Source of the DNA: Leishmania infantum JPCM5
Lineage: Eukaryota > Euglenozoa > Kinetoplastea > Trypanosomatida > Trypanosomatidae
Reading direction: 5' to 3'
Length of the DNA stretch: 64,000 nt
Assembly (NCBI RefSeq): GCF_000002875.2
Contig: NC_009390.2
Coordinates: forward strand, 94,917-158,916
Shown here one piece after another: positions 1-13,230 of the stretch (positions within the stretch are counted from its first letter, which is position 1; each line of letters begins with the position of its first letter). Position numbers and translations under genes: made by a program. The notes under the pieces were generated by a model. It saw nothing but the letters and a program-made list of their open reading frames with translations, was not told where the DNA came from and searched no databases.

Positions 1-1796
1 GGAACGAGCGTGGTTCTGCTCCTGGCAACTCTGCCGTTGGAGGACGGGGACGGTGCATTGTCCTGCCGCAGCCGCACCGCGACCTCACCTCCTCATGCTG
101 GCTCTCTGCGGGTCTCGACACAGGCAACGAAGACGACGACGAGGCAGCCGCGAGCGACGACATTGCCCCTGGTGCGGTGGTAGGACTCGGCGATGCCGCC
201 TCAGTGGTGACGATCATGCGCCCCTCACCCCTCAGCAGAGCATTATCGCCTCATGGCACGGCCGCCAGGTGGCTGCAGGCCACCATCTTCCTCAAGGACG
301 AGGAGGACGCGGTGTTTGCGGGGGGCACACCCTTGACGTGGAACCACCAGCGCCATGATCACCACGGTCGCCTCGGCAAGGCCACGGCGCTCGGGCGGCC
401 GTGCCAGTGGGGGCGTACTCCGCCGTTAGCACCAGCTTGGAAGGCGGTAGAGGCGGTCCTGCCGTGCAGCTATGTGCCTAGCCACTCCAGCGGTGGGCAG
501 ACGGACATGCACATCCTCTGCCAGCGCGTGGATGAGGTTTACGAAGGCAGCGGCGTTGCCGCCGGAGGACGCTCCGCGAGACGACCGTGCAGTGGCGTGT
601 GGTTAGCCTCGGTGCAACGCGAGTCGGCGTGGCGAGTGCCGTTGGCAATGCCACCCGGAGAAGAAGACGTAATGGACAGCGGTGGAGATGGTGCTGCTGC
701 GCGCTCTTTAGCAGAGGCGCGGCACGTCGTGCGGCGATCACCGCGCTTGTTCGACGTACGCCGGCGCATGCCGCCTGCCCTCCAACACGCTCCACCGCAC
801 CAGCCGTCGCACCTTTGCCCCGCAACGATGCCGGCGCCGGCGCATCAGCGCGCGAGTAACGCTGCGACAGGGCCGATGGGTCTTGTCTTCGCTGCCGCGT
901 TTCGTCGCCACGTTGGCCTCTACACCGCCGCGACAGTCACCCCGACGGTCTTCTTTGAGCTGCCGTCGTGGCTGACGGGAGGCGGTGGCACTGCCCCCGC
1001 TGCCGCCACCTCGTCACCAAGCCAGTGTTCGAGTTGGTGCGTGACGTCTGTGGTGGAAGAGCCATCCCTCGTGGCGCCAGCAGCAGTCCCGCAAACATCA
1101 AACGGTGGTGGCAGCGGCTACTCGTACCTCGTGACGGCGATGCATAATGAGCGGGGCAAGCGGCGGAGCCGTCCTTACCCGGTTCACGCAAAGGTATCTC
1201 ATGTCGATGAGTCATGGCAGAGCGACGGGGACAACAACGGCAGCGGCGACGGCAGCTGCTACTGTTCGCCCCTCTCCTCGTCCGGCAGCTGCTGGTGGCT
1301 GCTGTATGACTGCAGGAACCCGTCCCGCCCGGTGTGGGTCGCTGAAGAGGCGCTCGCGGCACCGCCCGCGCTCGACGAGGATGACCTATGGCACGATGCG
1401 CCCGTAGTGACGGAGTGGCTCGCATCGACGTCGCCCGCGTCTCACGCTAGCCTCCGCCGCAGTCCGGTGTGCGCGACATACGTCCCGCTTGCAACGACTT
1501 CCGCGGAAGGCTCGAGTGCCCTTGGGGTGCTGTCTGCGTGCGGCGTTTGTTTAGTGCTCGATGGTGGGGCGACGATGCCCGACGGCGCGGGCTTGGATGC
1601 GGAGGACGACGACGACGTGGAAGGCGAGGAGGCAGCGGACGTGTTTGCCCCCATCATGTATGAGCTGTCGCCCCCACGCTCTCTGCTATCACCAACACTC
1701 AGCGCTCATCGGGAAGTGATTGCGAAGCCGCCACGGGTGCGGGCGCTGACGTTCACCGACGGCGTGCTTCACTACGCGTGCGAGGAGGCGCTTTAG
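1..1796 (+). CDS. 5'-truncated hypothetical protein
   Basis: An open frame runs without a stop from the window edge (first full codon at 3) to TAG at 1794-1796, about 598 codons, so the N-terminus lies outside the window. Codon use is strongly GC3-rich like the neighbours. The protein is low in recognisable domains: Ala/Ser/Gly-rich linkers alternate with short hydrophobic stretches, an acidic patch near 1594-1635 (EDDDDVEGEE), and a C-terminus ending RALTFTDGVLHYACEEAL. The segment near 870-970 (GLVFAAAFRRHVGLYTAATV) and a Trp-rich stretch near 1290-1420 look more ordered. I do not recognise a family. It is real by length, codon bias and polarity; function unknown. Confidence 0.75.
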   Translation, partial: NERGSAPGNSAVGGRGRCIVLPQPHRDLTSSCWLSAGLDTGNEDDDEAAASDDIAPGAVVGLGDAASVVTIMRPSPLSRALSPHGTAARWLQATIFLKDEEDAVFAGGTPLTWNHQRHDHHGRLGKATALGRPCQWGRTPPLAPAWKAVEAVLPCSYVPSHSSGGQTDMHILCQRVDEVYEGSGVAAGGRSARRPCSGVWLASVQRESAWRVPLAMPPGEEDVMDSGGDGAAARSLAEARHVVRRSPRLFDVRRRMPPALQHAPPHQPSHLCPATMPAPAHQRASNAATGPMGLVFAAAFRRHVGLYTAATVTPTVFFELPSWLTGGGGTAPAAATSSPSQCSSWCVTSVVEEPSLVAPAAVPQTSNGGGSGYSYLVTAMHNERGKRRSRPYPVHAKVSHVDESWQSDGDNNGSGDGSCYCSPLSSSGSCWWLLYDCRNPSRPVWVAEEALAAPPALDEDDLWHDAPVVTEWLASTSPASHASLRRSPVCATYVPLATTSAEGSSALGVLSACGVCLVLDGGATMPDGAGLDAEDDDDVEGEEAADVFAPIMYELSPPRSLLSPTLSAHREVIAKPPRVRALTFTDGVLHYACEEAL

Positions 1797-2502
1797 CTGC
1801 CGAGGTGGATGGGGGGGGGGGGAAGAGGCGGAGTCGGGTTGGAGGAGCCGAAGCATTCTCTGTGGCACCCGCGAAATGCCTGGCCGTCACGCCCCTCTCC
1901 CCGCCTGCCCGCCCCGCCAACCTCCGGGGGAACGCGGCGCACGCCTCTTTTCCCTCTGCCGCCAAGACGTCAGCCAAAGGCCAACGTGACGAAATCGGAA
2001 CGATGTAGAAGACGCCAGAGGATGGCGCGCCGTGAGCAGCCTTACCAGGTGTGTCATGGCCGCGACCCACGTGGCGGAGAGGGGAGAGGGTGCGCCCGGA
2101 CGGGGCCATGAGGAAGTGGCAAGCGCGTCGGCTCTGCGCTGGCGGACGAAGGGAGAGGAACGGTGTCTACGTGACCTCCCCGTCGTCCACTCCCCTCCAC
2201 CGCCGACTATCCTACACGGCCGTGCTTGGGGAGGTGCCGCCATCATCTCCCAGCAACGCATCGTCGTTGACTCCTCACCCCCTCCAAGCCCTTCGCCCAC
2301 TTCGTGTACCTCTTCTTTTCGCTACCCCGTCCACCGCCTCCCTCACGCCAGCACCACGTGCGTGCCCACATACGCACACTCCATCATTCATAACCGGCTC
2401 TTCGAAGCGCAGCTGCCCCACCTATCCCTCCTCCCTCGCTGCAACCCACCGCCTATCTCCACTGGCAGCTGGGGAATCCTGTCGCTTCCGCGGTTCTCAG
2501 CC
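1797..2502 (+). other. spacer (3'UTR/5'UTR)
   Basis: Noncoding spacer. It holds a G homopolymer at 1810-1822 just after the stop codon and pyrimidine-rich sequence around 2170-2450, suitable for trans-splicing of the glutaredoxin mRNA. The frame is open in phase with the glutaredoxin back to an ATG at 2056, but composition is UTR-like. Confidence 0.5.
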
Positions 2503-3045
2503 ATGCGCTCGTTGAGTCGAGGGCTTTCCCTCGCTGCGAGTGGTCGCCTCGTCTGCGTGTCGCGAAGGTCTTCGGTGACGGCAAGCACCGCCCTTGCCGC
2601 GACGTACGCGTCGGCTAACGCGGTGCCCTGCTCATCGCTGTCGTCGTCCATGGCTGCGTCAGCGCACCGCGCATCCGCGGCGTTTTTCCACACCTCCCGC
2701 GTGCACCGCGCCCCGTCGGACGTGTCGGACGACCTCGCGAAGGATCTGCACGACATCATCTGTCACGACCGCCTCGTCGTCTTTCTCACTGGCACCCCGT
2801 CGCAACCGCGGTGTCGCTTTACAGCGCAGCTGGTGGACCTGCTCGACCAGCTCGGCGTCAAGTATAGCTTTTTCAACATCATGGATGACGAGGAGGTTTG
2901 CGAGGGGCTCAAGGCGTACAGCGACTGGCCGACGTACCCGCAGGTGTACGTGGACGGCGAGCTGCTCGGCGGCTTCGATATTTGCAAGACAATGATGCTG
3001 GATGGCACGCTGACGACGATGCTGAAGGATAAGCAACTCATCTGA
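2503..3045 (+). CDS. mitochondrial monothiol glutaredoxin (CRFT type)
   Basis: 180-residue protein. Residues about 1-70 are Ser/Ala/Arg-rich without acidic residues and look like a mitochondrial presequence. Residues 80-180 form a single monothiol glutaredoxin domain: LVVFLTGTPSQPRCRFT carries the active-site Cys104, followed by SDWPTYPQVYVDGELLGGFD, which matches the family's cis-Pro and GG glutathione-binding segments. Monothiol glutaredoxins bind and transfer [2Fe-2S] clusters with glutathione or, in trypanosomatids, trypanothione. The usual CGFS is CRFT here, and the Lys that normally precedes GTP is Thr. ATG 2503 is chosen because it begins a presequence-like region; an in-phase ATG at 2056 would add 149 low-complexity residues. 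Confidence 0.9.
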   Translation: MRSLSRGLSLAASGRLVCVSRRSSVTASTALAATYASANAVPCSSLSSSMAASAHRASAAFFHTSRVHRAPSDVSDDLAKDLHDIICHDRLVVFLTGTPSQPRCRFTAQLVDLLDQLGVKYSFFNIMDDEEVCEGLKAYSDWPTYPQVYVDGELLGGFDICKTMMLDGTLTTMLKDKQLI

Positions 3046-4437
3046 CAAGACCGGAAGGGCGGAGGAGGGGAGGACGTTGTGCGCGGCTGTAGGGTGGTAA
3101 CGAAGCTGGAGCGGCCGAAGAGAGAGAGGCGACACCCTGCGGCTCCGCTGCCTCCCTCGGTATACGACCACCTCCTACACGCACGCACGCATACGCTCAA
3201 GCGCGTATTCGTCTGTCGGTGTTGTTTGCAGCACCGTCTCTTTTTCCGCAGCCGCTACTCCGGCGCAGGTGTGGCACCCGCTCCACTCCTCATGTGAGCG
3301 CTCCACGTAAGAACGGACGTGCAGCACAAATAGGAACGCGAACAGGTAACGGTAAGTGGCAGGAGATGGAAGTATGTAGCGACGCAGTGTGCGGCAGCGG
3401 CGGCGGCGGCGGCTGCTGTCAACATCACCACCCTGGTGCAGCCACTCATCACCTTTTTTGTGCGTGTATGTCTATCTTGGCTGCAGCCGTTTTGCGCGCC
3501 ATGCCTAACATCGACATCGATGGACACTCACCTGCAGAGGGAAAAAGAAGTGCGGCCGCATCCGTATAACCTACTGGAGCGGGAGCGGGAGCGGGGGAGA
3601 GACAGGTACGATGCTGATGAGCACGGTGCTAACTGCAAGACGTGTCCCTCCCCCGCCCACCCACCCCGCTATCCCTACGTGTGCGCAAGCATGTGCATGT
3701 GCACGTGAGCCACTCCCCGCAGTGCTTTCATCGGCACACTCTTTCTTGTATCTTGTCGCTATCACTTCCTCCTCTTCGCTCGACGCCGATCATCGCCGGA
3801 CACGCACACACACACACACACACACAGACGCCTCGAGCGCCACTCCACGCATCCGCTCAAGCTCACGTGGACGTGCTGGCAGGCGTCACTGGCGCGCTGA
3901 CGTTACCTGTCACCCGCACATGGCAGGCACCTATATGTATACGCTGAAAGACATGGGCACGCGCACACTCGCATGAAGACGATGAATGGAGGTTCTTTGA
4001 AGAGGCTGGCAGTGCTCTCGGACAGCAAGCGCCCACCCCCTTCCTCCCTTCTCTCTCCTCCCTCCCAACGCACACGTCGACAAGCACAGCGCACAACCAA
4101 GCACACGCGCATCAAGCAGACGTGAGCTCTTCTCCATACCTCCCTCCTCTCCGACTACCCAACCTCAACCACCTCCCCCCCCCACCACTCCCACTCCCCC
4201 TTCTCGCTCTCTCGTGCCTGACCACTCGCACTCAACGATGAGCACGAATACATGCATACGTGCATACACATGCTCCTCATACCCTCCTCGCCCTCCGTGC
4301 GCTCGCTCGCGCACCAACGCCTCACTATCCGCTGAGACGGTGCGGTAGCCGCACCGCTTCACGGAACACACACGTACACGTATAGAACTCGCGTCTACAT
4401 CCGTCACCCTCCTTTTCTCAAGACTGCCAGGCTCGCC
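3046..4437 (+). other. spacer with CA repeat and pyrimidine tract
   Basis: 1.4 kb without a convincing gene. It contains a CA microsatellite at about 3801-3826 and a long C/T-rich block at 4134-4217, likely polypyrimidine signal for MCM8 trans-splicing. A 68-codon frame from ATG 3366 is Gly/His/Cys-rich and not convincing. Confidence 0.5.
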
Positions 4438-7431
4438 ATGGGCGGCAGACAAGGTGGTGATGGTGCAACGGGAGCCAAGTCCGCCGGGCTGCCAGCAGCC
4501 GCCGCAGCATCGGCGAAGGCCGATGCGTGGATGGACGCGCTCTGGGAGATCCACTGCGGCACCCCCCTCGCCGGCGCGGTGCGCTACACCGACGCCATCG
4601 TCAAGACCATGTGGGAGGTGTTTCAACCGCTCCTCAGTGAGCTGGATGTATACCCGCTCGCCATTGCCGATGTGCAGCCGGAGACGGTGACGGCGACGAC
4701 AGCCGCCACGGTGCCCTTCACGGACTTTATCGTTCTCCGTCTTATCGAGCCTGCAACGCCTGCCAGACATGGGCACAGACAACGCGGTGGTGACCATGGG
4801 GACGTTGAGGAGGACCCCCAAAACGAGTTTGGCAACGCCTTGACCGCGGTGATGCGCACCGCACTACTCGAGCAGCCTTACATCGTGCTCTCCCTCGTGG
4901 AGTTCTTCACCGCAGTGTGGCTGTACCAGTACGAAGCACGGAAGCTAAGCACGTCGCAGAATGTGCCGCACGGCAAGCGGCGCCAAGGCGACGGTGGTGC
5001 ACAACGCGCAAGGTCTCCCACAGTAGCATCAGCGGCATCGCGGGCACCGGCGCTTCGCCGCGTATATGCGGCCGTGAGCGGTGATGTGCGCCACGCAACG
5101 CCGTTCGACCACCTCGGTGCTGCACAGCTCGGGCGCGTGCTGACGATCAAAGGAACGGTCGTCCGCATGAGCCCGGCGCGCATCTCGTGTGTGTGTATGT
5201 CGTACCGCTGCGGTCACTGCGGCGTCGTAAAGAAGCAGACGACCCAAGACGGCGTGCTCACCTACCCGGGCCCGTGCGCGAGCGCGCGCTGCCGCGGCTA
5301 CAAGTGGACTCCGCTAACGGATCAGGCGGTATGCGAGGAGGTGCAGCTGCTTCGGCTGCAAGAGCACACGACCTTCTTTGACGCGTCCTCATCGCCGGCC
5401 TCGCCTAGCGGCGGCAGCGGCGGCAGCGGCGCCACTCAGCAGCACGGCGGTGGTGGCAATAGAGGCAACGCTGGCGGCAGCGACAGCCAACGCATGGGCA
5501 GTGGTGGCATGCACGTCATGATCGAGGTGGAGCTGCGGGCGCCGTGGCTCGACGCCGTCACGGTGGGCGACTGTGTGTGCGTGTGTGGCGTCTTAGAGAC
5601 GCGGCGGGGCGAGGGTAAGCAAGGCGGCGGCATGCAGCAGGTGTGCCTGCGCGCCAGGGCGGTGCGGAGTCTGCGCAGCCAGGAGACCTCTGCCAGCTCG
5701 CCCTCCTTGAGCAGCATCGCAGCTCTGCAGCGCCGCCAACGCGACGGAGCGCTCCTCTCCGCAACTATAGGTCCAGGTGGTTGCCGCGACGGCCCATGGC
5801 GGCTGGCGCACGGCGGCGGATTCGCCGTGCTCGCGGATGGTACCAGCACTGGTGGTGCTCTGCGCGGCGACGGTGAAGGGGAAGCGGACGACGAGCTGAT
5901 GCTTGGGGCTGCCGCACAGCTCGGCGGCGTCGGACCCACGGCCATGGCAGCGGCGGCTGCCGCGTCTGCCATCACGGCGCTGCCGTCTGGCGCCCGTGTC
6001 TCCTTCTCCTCCGGGTTCGACACCTGGTCTGCCGAGGAGATGGGGCGCTTCTACGAAGTTGCGCGGCACCCGCAGTGGTTTGCGCGACTGACGGCCTCAG
6101 TGGCGCCGTCGATCTTCGGCATGGAGCTGGTGAAGCAGGCTCTGCTGCTCTCCATTGTCGGCGGCAACCGTGATAAGAATGGCGGTGAGACGCGCAGCAG
6201 CATCCACGTCCTGCTTGTCGGCGATCCCGGGCTTGGCAAGTCACAGCTGCTTCGTGCGGCCTGCGCTGTAGCGCCGCGCAGTGCGTTTGTGTGCGCGCAC
6301 ACGTCGTCGTCTTGCGGCCTCACCATGACGCTGACGCGGGACCCCGTATCGGGCGAGACGACGTTCGAGGCCGGCGCCGTCGTGCACGGCGATGGCGGCA
6401 TCACGTGTCTCGACGAGATCGACAAGGGCGTGCAGGAGCACAAGGCGCTGTTGGAGGTGATGGAGCAGGAGACGGTGAGCCTCGCCAAGGCGGGCATGAT
6501 ATTCTCCATGCCCGTGCGCACCTCCATCCTGGCTGCCGGCAACCCCATCGGCGGCCGCTTCGACGCGCGCAAGTCCCTCGCCGCCAACGTGAACCTCTCC
6601 CCGGCGCTGCTCACCCGCTTTGACATCATCGCGTGCCTGCGCAACCCCCACGGGAACAGCGGCAAGGCGCAGCAGGCGCTGACGGACCACATCCTCCAGT
6701 GGCATCGCCGTGGCCCCGCGGCTGGGGACGGCGGTGAGGGCGGCAACGGTGACGGGCAGGGCCGCGGACACGGCGCTGGTCCTCTGCCGCTCCCGCTCGT
6801 GCAGCGCTTTCTTCTCTTCTGCCGCTCGCAGTGCCAGCCAACGCTCTGTCGTGAGGCGTGCGACGTCCTGCAGGCGCACTACCTCGCGCAGCGTCAGCAC
6901 CTGCCTGAACCGCAGTACGGGCTCGCGCACGGCGCCACGGCTAGCTGTGCTGGTGGTGCGGCAGGTCATCTCTCAGATTCTGGCAGTGTCTCGGGGCCAC
7001 TTCCCCGAGCTGCCATGGGGCTTGAGGCTACCGTGACCCCGCGCTACCTGCAGGCTCTCATTCGCGTCGCCGAGGCGCGAGCGAAGCTGGAGCTGCGCCA
7101 CGTGGCCACCAGAGAAGATGCCGAGTACGCGGTGCAGCTGCTGCAGTCGTGTCTGAACTCTTTCGACGGTCTTGCCGCGTCGGGCTCAGCGGCGGATGTC
7201 GGCGCAGGCAGGAGGCCCGCAAAGCTGAACCAACGCGATGCCGTGCTGCAGCGACTCAAGCTCGCCATCGTCGAGGACAACAGCGGCGTCAACCTGCTCA
7301 CGGAGCAGGCAATCCTGGACGTGTGCGAATCCGTCGGCTGCCGCAGCGCCGCGGCGATGCTCCGCCAGCTGAATGAGCACGGCTTTCTCTTGCAGAAGGG
7401 CAACAATAAGTACTGCCTCCGAGGGTGCTGA
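4438..7431 (+). CDS. MCM8: MCM8-like minichromosome maintenance helicase
   Basis: 997 residues. An OB-fold/Zn region is seen near residues 229-290 (LGRVLTIKGTVVRMSP, then Cys pairs CGHC...CASARC). The AAA+ MCM core has Walker A GDPGLGKSQ at about 595-603, Walker B CLDEID at 657-662, the family AGNP sensor and LLTRFD arginine finger near 725. SIHVLLVGDPGLGKSQLLRA, VAPRSAFVCAHT and SLAKAGMIFSMPVRTSI fit MCM8 better than MCM2-7 or MCM9 (which has GDPGTGKSQ). MCM8 acts with MCM9 in homologous-recombination repair and replication-fork support in the nucleus. Gly-rich insertions at 330-355 and after residue 760, plus a Ser/Ala linker at 420-520, make it longer than typical MCM8. ATG 4438 is the first in frame. 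Confidence 0.9.
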   Translation: MGGRQGGDGATGAKSAGLPAAAAASAKADAWMDALWEIHCGTPLAGAVRYTDAIVKTMWEVFQPLLSELDVYPLAIADVQPETVTATTAATVPFTDFIVLRLIEPATPARHGHRQRGGDHGDVEEDPQNEFGNALTAVMRTALLEQPYIVLSLVEFFTAVWLYQYEARKLSTSQNVPHGKRRQGDGGAQRARSPTVASAASRAPALRRVYAAVSGDVRHATPFDHLGAAQLGRVLTIKGTVVRMSPARISCVCMSYRCGHCGVVKKQTTQDGVLTYPGPCASARCRGYKWTPLTDQAVCEEVQLLRLQEHTTFFDASSSPASPSGGSGGSGATQQHGGGGNRGNAGGSDSQRMGSGGMHVMIEVELRAPWLDAVTVGDCVCVCGVLETRRGEGKQGGGMQQVCLRARAVRSLRSQETSASSPSLSSIAALQRRQRDGALLSATIGPGGCRDGPWRLAHGGGFAVLADGTSTGGALRGDGEGEADDELMLGAAAQLGGVGPTAMAAAAAASAITALPSGARVSFSSGFDTWSAEEMGRFYEVARHPQWFARLTASVAPSIFGMELVKQALLLSIVGGNRDKNGGETRSSIHVLLVGDPGLGKSQLLRAACAVAPRSAFVCAHTSSSCGLTMTLTRDPVSGETTFEAGAVVHGDGGITCLDEIDKGVQEHKALLEVMEQETVSLAKAGMIFSMPVRTSILAAGNPIGGRFDARKSLAANVNLSPALLTRFDIIACLRNPHGNSGKAQQALTDHILQWHRRGPAAGDGGEGGNGDGQGRGHGAGPLPLPLVQRFLLFCRSQCQPTLCREACDVLQAHYLAQRQHLPEPQYGLAHGATASCAGGAAGHLSDSGSVSGPLPRAAMGLEATVTPRYLQALIRVAEARAKLELRHVATREDAEYAVQLLQSCLNSFDGLAASGSAADVGAGRRPAKLNQRDAVLQRLKLAIVEDNSGVNLLTEQAILDVCESVGCRSAAAMLRQLNEHGFLLQKGNNKYCLRGC

Positions 7432-8229
7432 GGTTGGGCGAGAAGTTGAAAGCGTGTTGAAGTAGACGGCAGCGCCGGACGCTTACGCCGCTGCATGCAT
7501 ATGTGCTTCTGTGCTACCCCCCCCCCTCATTCTCTTCGCTTCAGCTTCTTCGACGGACGCCGACGCCTCACTGGTCCAGAGCGGAGGTGTGCGCATACTG
7601 TTCTGCTCACATATCGTGTCACTGCGTTTTCCGTACGTCCCGCCCTCCTCCTGCTTCTGCTTGCTCGTCGCGTGCCGGCGCACGTTTCGACGCACAACGA
7701 TCGCCGTTGCGCTCTCACTCTCCCACCCCACGTACACAAAGTGAGGCAGGAGAGGCGTGGGGCAGCCTCCAGCCACTCGACACCTCGCTTGTTCGTTGCC
7801 ACGTGGCGAGGTGTGGTCGAGAAGCGTGATGACGGGTGCCCCCCCCCCTCTCTCTCCCTCTCCTCCTTTCCTCTCCTGCAGCACACTGCAAAGGCGGACC
7901 CCCTACGGCGCAGATGGTGCGAAGAAGCGAAACATCCGCCGCCCATATCTTTTTTGTTGCTCTCCTCTGTTCGCTGTCGGACGCGCACTGTCGCTCTACA
8001 GTCCGTGCGCGATCGTGTCTGCTCTCCCACGCCTCTCGTGATCTCGACGTCGTCGCGGGCCTCTGCGCCACCCCCTCCCCTTACCTCGTCCCCCTCTGTC
8101 CTCTCCTCTTCGTAGAGCCACCCTGTTTTACGTCGCGGTGATCGCTCGCCGCCCACCACACCTACACCCGTCTCTCACACACCCCCTCCTCTCTCACAGC
8201 GCGTTCGTTATCCTCTTTCGAAGGCATCG
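7432..8229 (+). other. spacer
   Basis: 0.8 kb, pyrimidine-rich throughout with C/T blocks at 7836-7876, 8065-8105 and 8157-8200; the last is the likely trans-splicing signal for the uS11m gene. No gene seen. Confidence 0.5.
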
Positions 8230-9345
8230 ATGCTGAAGAGCTCCATCGTGTTGCTGCGCCGCGGTAAGCCGCGCCCGCGCGCCGGCATGTTCCCGGAGAA
8301 GTATCGCCGTGTGCCGGCGCTGCTGAAGCCGCAGCAGGGTGGCCAGCAGTACTTCAACGAGTTTCTGATCCGCTCTGCCAACGACGCGCTAGAGGCACAG
8401 CAGCAAGGGTACGGCTCGGCCTTCCGCGCCGGCGGCTCTGGTGCAGCTCGTACCCTTGCCGATGCCAATGCAACCGCAGCGGGCGGTAGCAATGGTGGCG
8501 AGATCAGCAGCGTGCATCCTCGCCTACCGCAGGCGGACATTGATGGAGTGCTGCAGCGCAGCCGTGCCGAAACGATCCAGGAGGAGCTGAAGCAGCTGGT
8601 AGCTCAAGACGGCTTCGTATCACAGCGCGGCTTCAACGAGCGCATGTGGTACGAGCAGGAACATCACCGCCTGCGCACGCATGGCGATGGCGTGGAAGCA
8701 AGCCCGAGCGAAGCGGCTGCGACGACAGCGGCATCCTCGTCGACTGCGGAGGCGGGATCAGCGACGGGAGAGGGGCGCGTGCTGCCGGAGCGCATCCTCG
8801 GCGATGACTACTTTCAGAGTAAGTTCGGTTACTCGCTGCTGAAGGGGCGGTCGCCGGATGCGTCTGCAGCGGCAGACATCGTTAAGGCCTACGCCCAACT
8901 CGATTTGTGGGGCGAGATGCCCACGTACAGCCGGGACTTTGTGTTTCTATACCTGGTGTCGCGCCGCCGCAACACGTACGCCGTCGCGTACGACTACGAT
9001 GGCAAGCGGCTGCTGCCGACGTACACGGCAGGTAACCGCGGGCTGAAGGGTGGCGATCGCGGCTTCCGCGGAGACGGCTCGACGGACAATGGCCACCAAG
9101 TGACGAGCATGTACCTGAACGATCTACTGCCAAAGATTCGCGAGGCGCGGGCGGCGAGCGGGCGACCTCTGGGCCGTGGGGAGAAGATCGATCTTGTCGT
9201 TCGCGTGATGGGCTTCTACAATGGTCGGCAGGGCGCCGTGCGGGCGGTGCAGGATCGCAGCGCTGACTTCCGCGTTCGCTACTTGGAGGATGTGACGCCG
9301 TTCCCGCTGAACGGGCCAAAGATGCCGCGTGGTGTCTTCCGTTAA
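8230..9345 (+). CDS. mitochondrial small-subunit ribosomal protein uS11m
   Basis: 371 residues. The basic N-terminus (MLKSSIVLLRRGKPRPRAG) looks like a mitochondrial targeting sequence. The C-terminal third, about residues 240-371, reads as uS11: RRRNTYAVAYDYDG then TAGNRGLKGGDRGF (the beta hairpin and glycine turn), MSMYLNDLLPKIREA-like helix, IDLVVRVMGFYNGRQGAVRAV, and the hallmark end DVTPFPLNGPKMPRG, equivalent to the bacterial DVTPIPHNGCRPPK. uS11 binds 18S/9S-type rRNA at the platform of the small subunit. Bacterial uS11 is about 130 residues, so some 240 N-terminal residues are extra, as is common in the protein-rich kinetoplastid mitoribosome. Identification is by eye on the C-terminal motifs. 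Confidence 0.8.
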   Translation: MLKSSIVLLRRGKPRPRAGMFPEKYRRVPALLKPQQGGQQYFNEFLIRSANDALEAQQQGYGSAFRAGGSGAARTLADANATAAGGSNGGEISSVHPRLPQADIDGVLQRSRAETIQEELKQLVAQDGFVSQRGFNERMWYEQEHHRLRTHGDGVEASPSEAAATTAASSSTAEAGSATGEGRVLPERILGDDYFQSKFGYSLLKGRSPDASAAADIVKAYAQLDLWGEMPTYSRDFVFLYLVSRRRNTYAVAYDYDGKRLLPTYTAGNRGLKGGDRGFRGDGSTDNGHQVTSMYLNDLLPKIREARAASGRPLGRGEKIDLVVRVMGFYNGRQGAVRAVQDRSADFRVRYLEDVTPFPLNGPKMPRGVFR

Positions 9346-12276
<2,931 letters not shown>

Positions 12277-13230
12277 AGAGGGAGGAGAGATGAAGAAGAA
12301 TGCCTCAGCCCTTCCACCTAGCCGTGATGCACGGGTATCACAGACCAGCAGGCATGCAGAGATGGAAAGGGGAAGAGGTCAGCAGGCAGTGACGTCTGAT
12401 CTCCTTCAGCGTCGGTCGCTTCGGCCGCTTCCTCTCCGACCTCCCCCCACCACCACCACTGCCACCACTCCTCCTCTCCGCATAACCTATCAGCAGTCGC
12501 GCACGCCTCATCAATACGCACGCACACCCGCCGGTGGCGGGGCGCAGGATGGAGAAGGGCAGCGGATGGAGCTTCCCTTCTCCCACGCCCTTTTCACCCC
12601 ACCGCGCCGTGCGGGTTTTGTGGTTTGTGCGTGTGTTTGTGCTTTCTAGTGGGGAGAAAGGCCTCTCCGCATCGTTCAACTATTTCGCTCTGCGTGTGAG
12701 CACGCGTGCGCACTTGCGCGTTCGCGTGCTCGTTCCTTTCTTGCCTTCCTTCGCCCTCCGCGTGCGTGCGTGCGTGCTCTCCCATATATATTATTCTGGT
12801 TTCCATTCCGTGTACTCTTGTGTTCTTAGGAAGCTGCGCAGACCCGACTTCTCCCATCGTTGTGCCCTCCCCCTCCTGCTGCTGCTGCTGCTGCGCTGCC
12901 CGTGGGTGTGCACCCCAGGGGGGGGGTGTCTACGTGGTGTGTTCCTGTGCGTGACGGCGAGGGCGACGGCCGTTGGAAGCGCACATTTTTTCCGTACCGT
13001 CGAGAGCCGCTCCTCCTCCCACCGTGCCCCTCCTCCGCCCCCGCTACATGTGCACCCCCCCCTTCACTCTCTCCGCATGCACATCTTCCTTCTCGTCTTC
13101 GCCTTGCCTCGCCTACCCACCCGTATAGCAGTGCACCAGCACACACGCACGTTCTTTCCTTTCATCCCTCTTGCTCTCTCGCTCTGCTGTCCTCCTTAGC
13201 AGGCTCCCCCTGCAGCGCTACAGCAGCCGC
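12277..13230 (+). other. spacer
   Basis: 0.95 kb, C/T-rich with a CTG run at 12877-12894 and a G run near 12919-12926. It ends in the pyrimidine tract and AG listed separately. No gene seen. Confidence 0.5.
13150..13199 (+). promoter_or_regulatory. putative trans-splice acceptor for the DEAD-box gene
   Basis: A near-continuous pyrimidine tract at 13150-13197 is followed directly by AG at 13198-13199, 31 nt before the helicase ATG. This is the trypanosomatid layout for spliced-leader addition; the position is predicted by eye only. Confidence 0.55.

Noticed and set aside
2056..2502. N-terminal extension of the glutaredoxin to the in-phase ATG 2056
   Set aside because: The stretch is Pro/Ser/His-rich UTR-like sequence and would bury the presequence.
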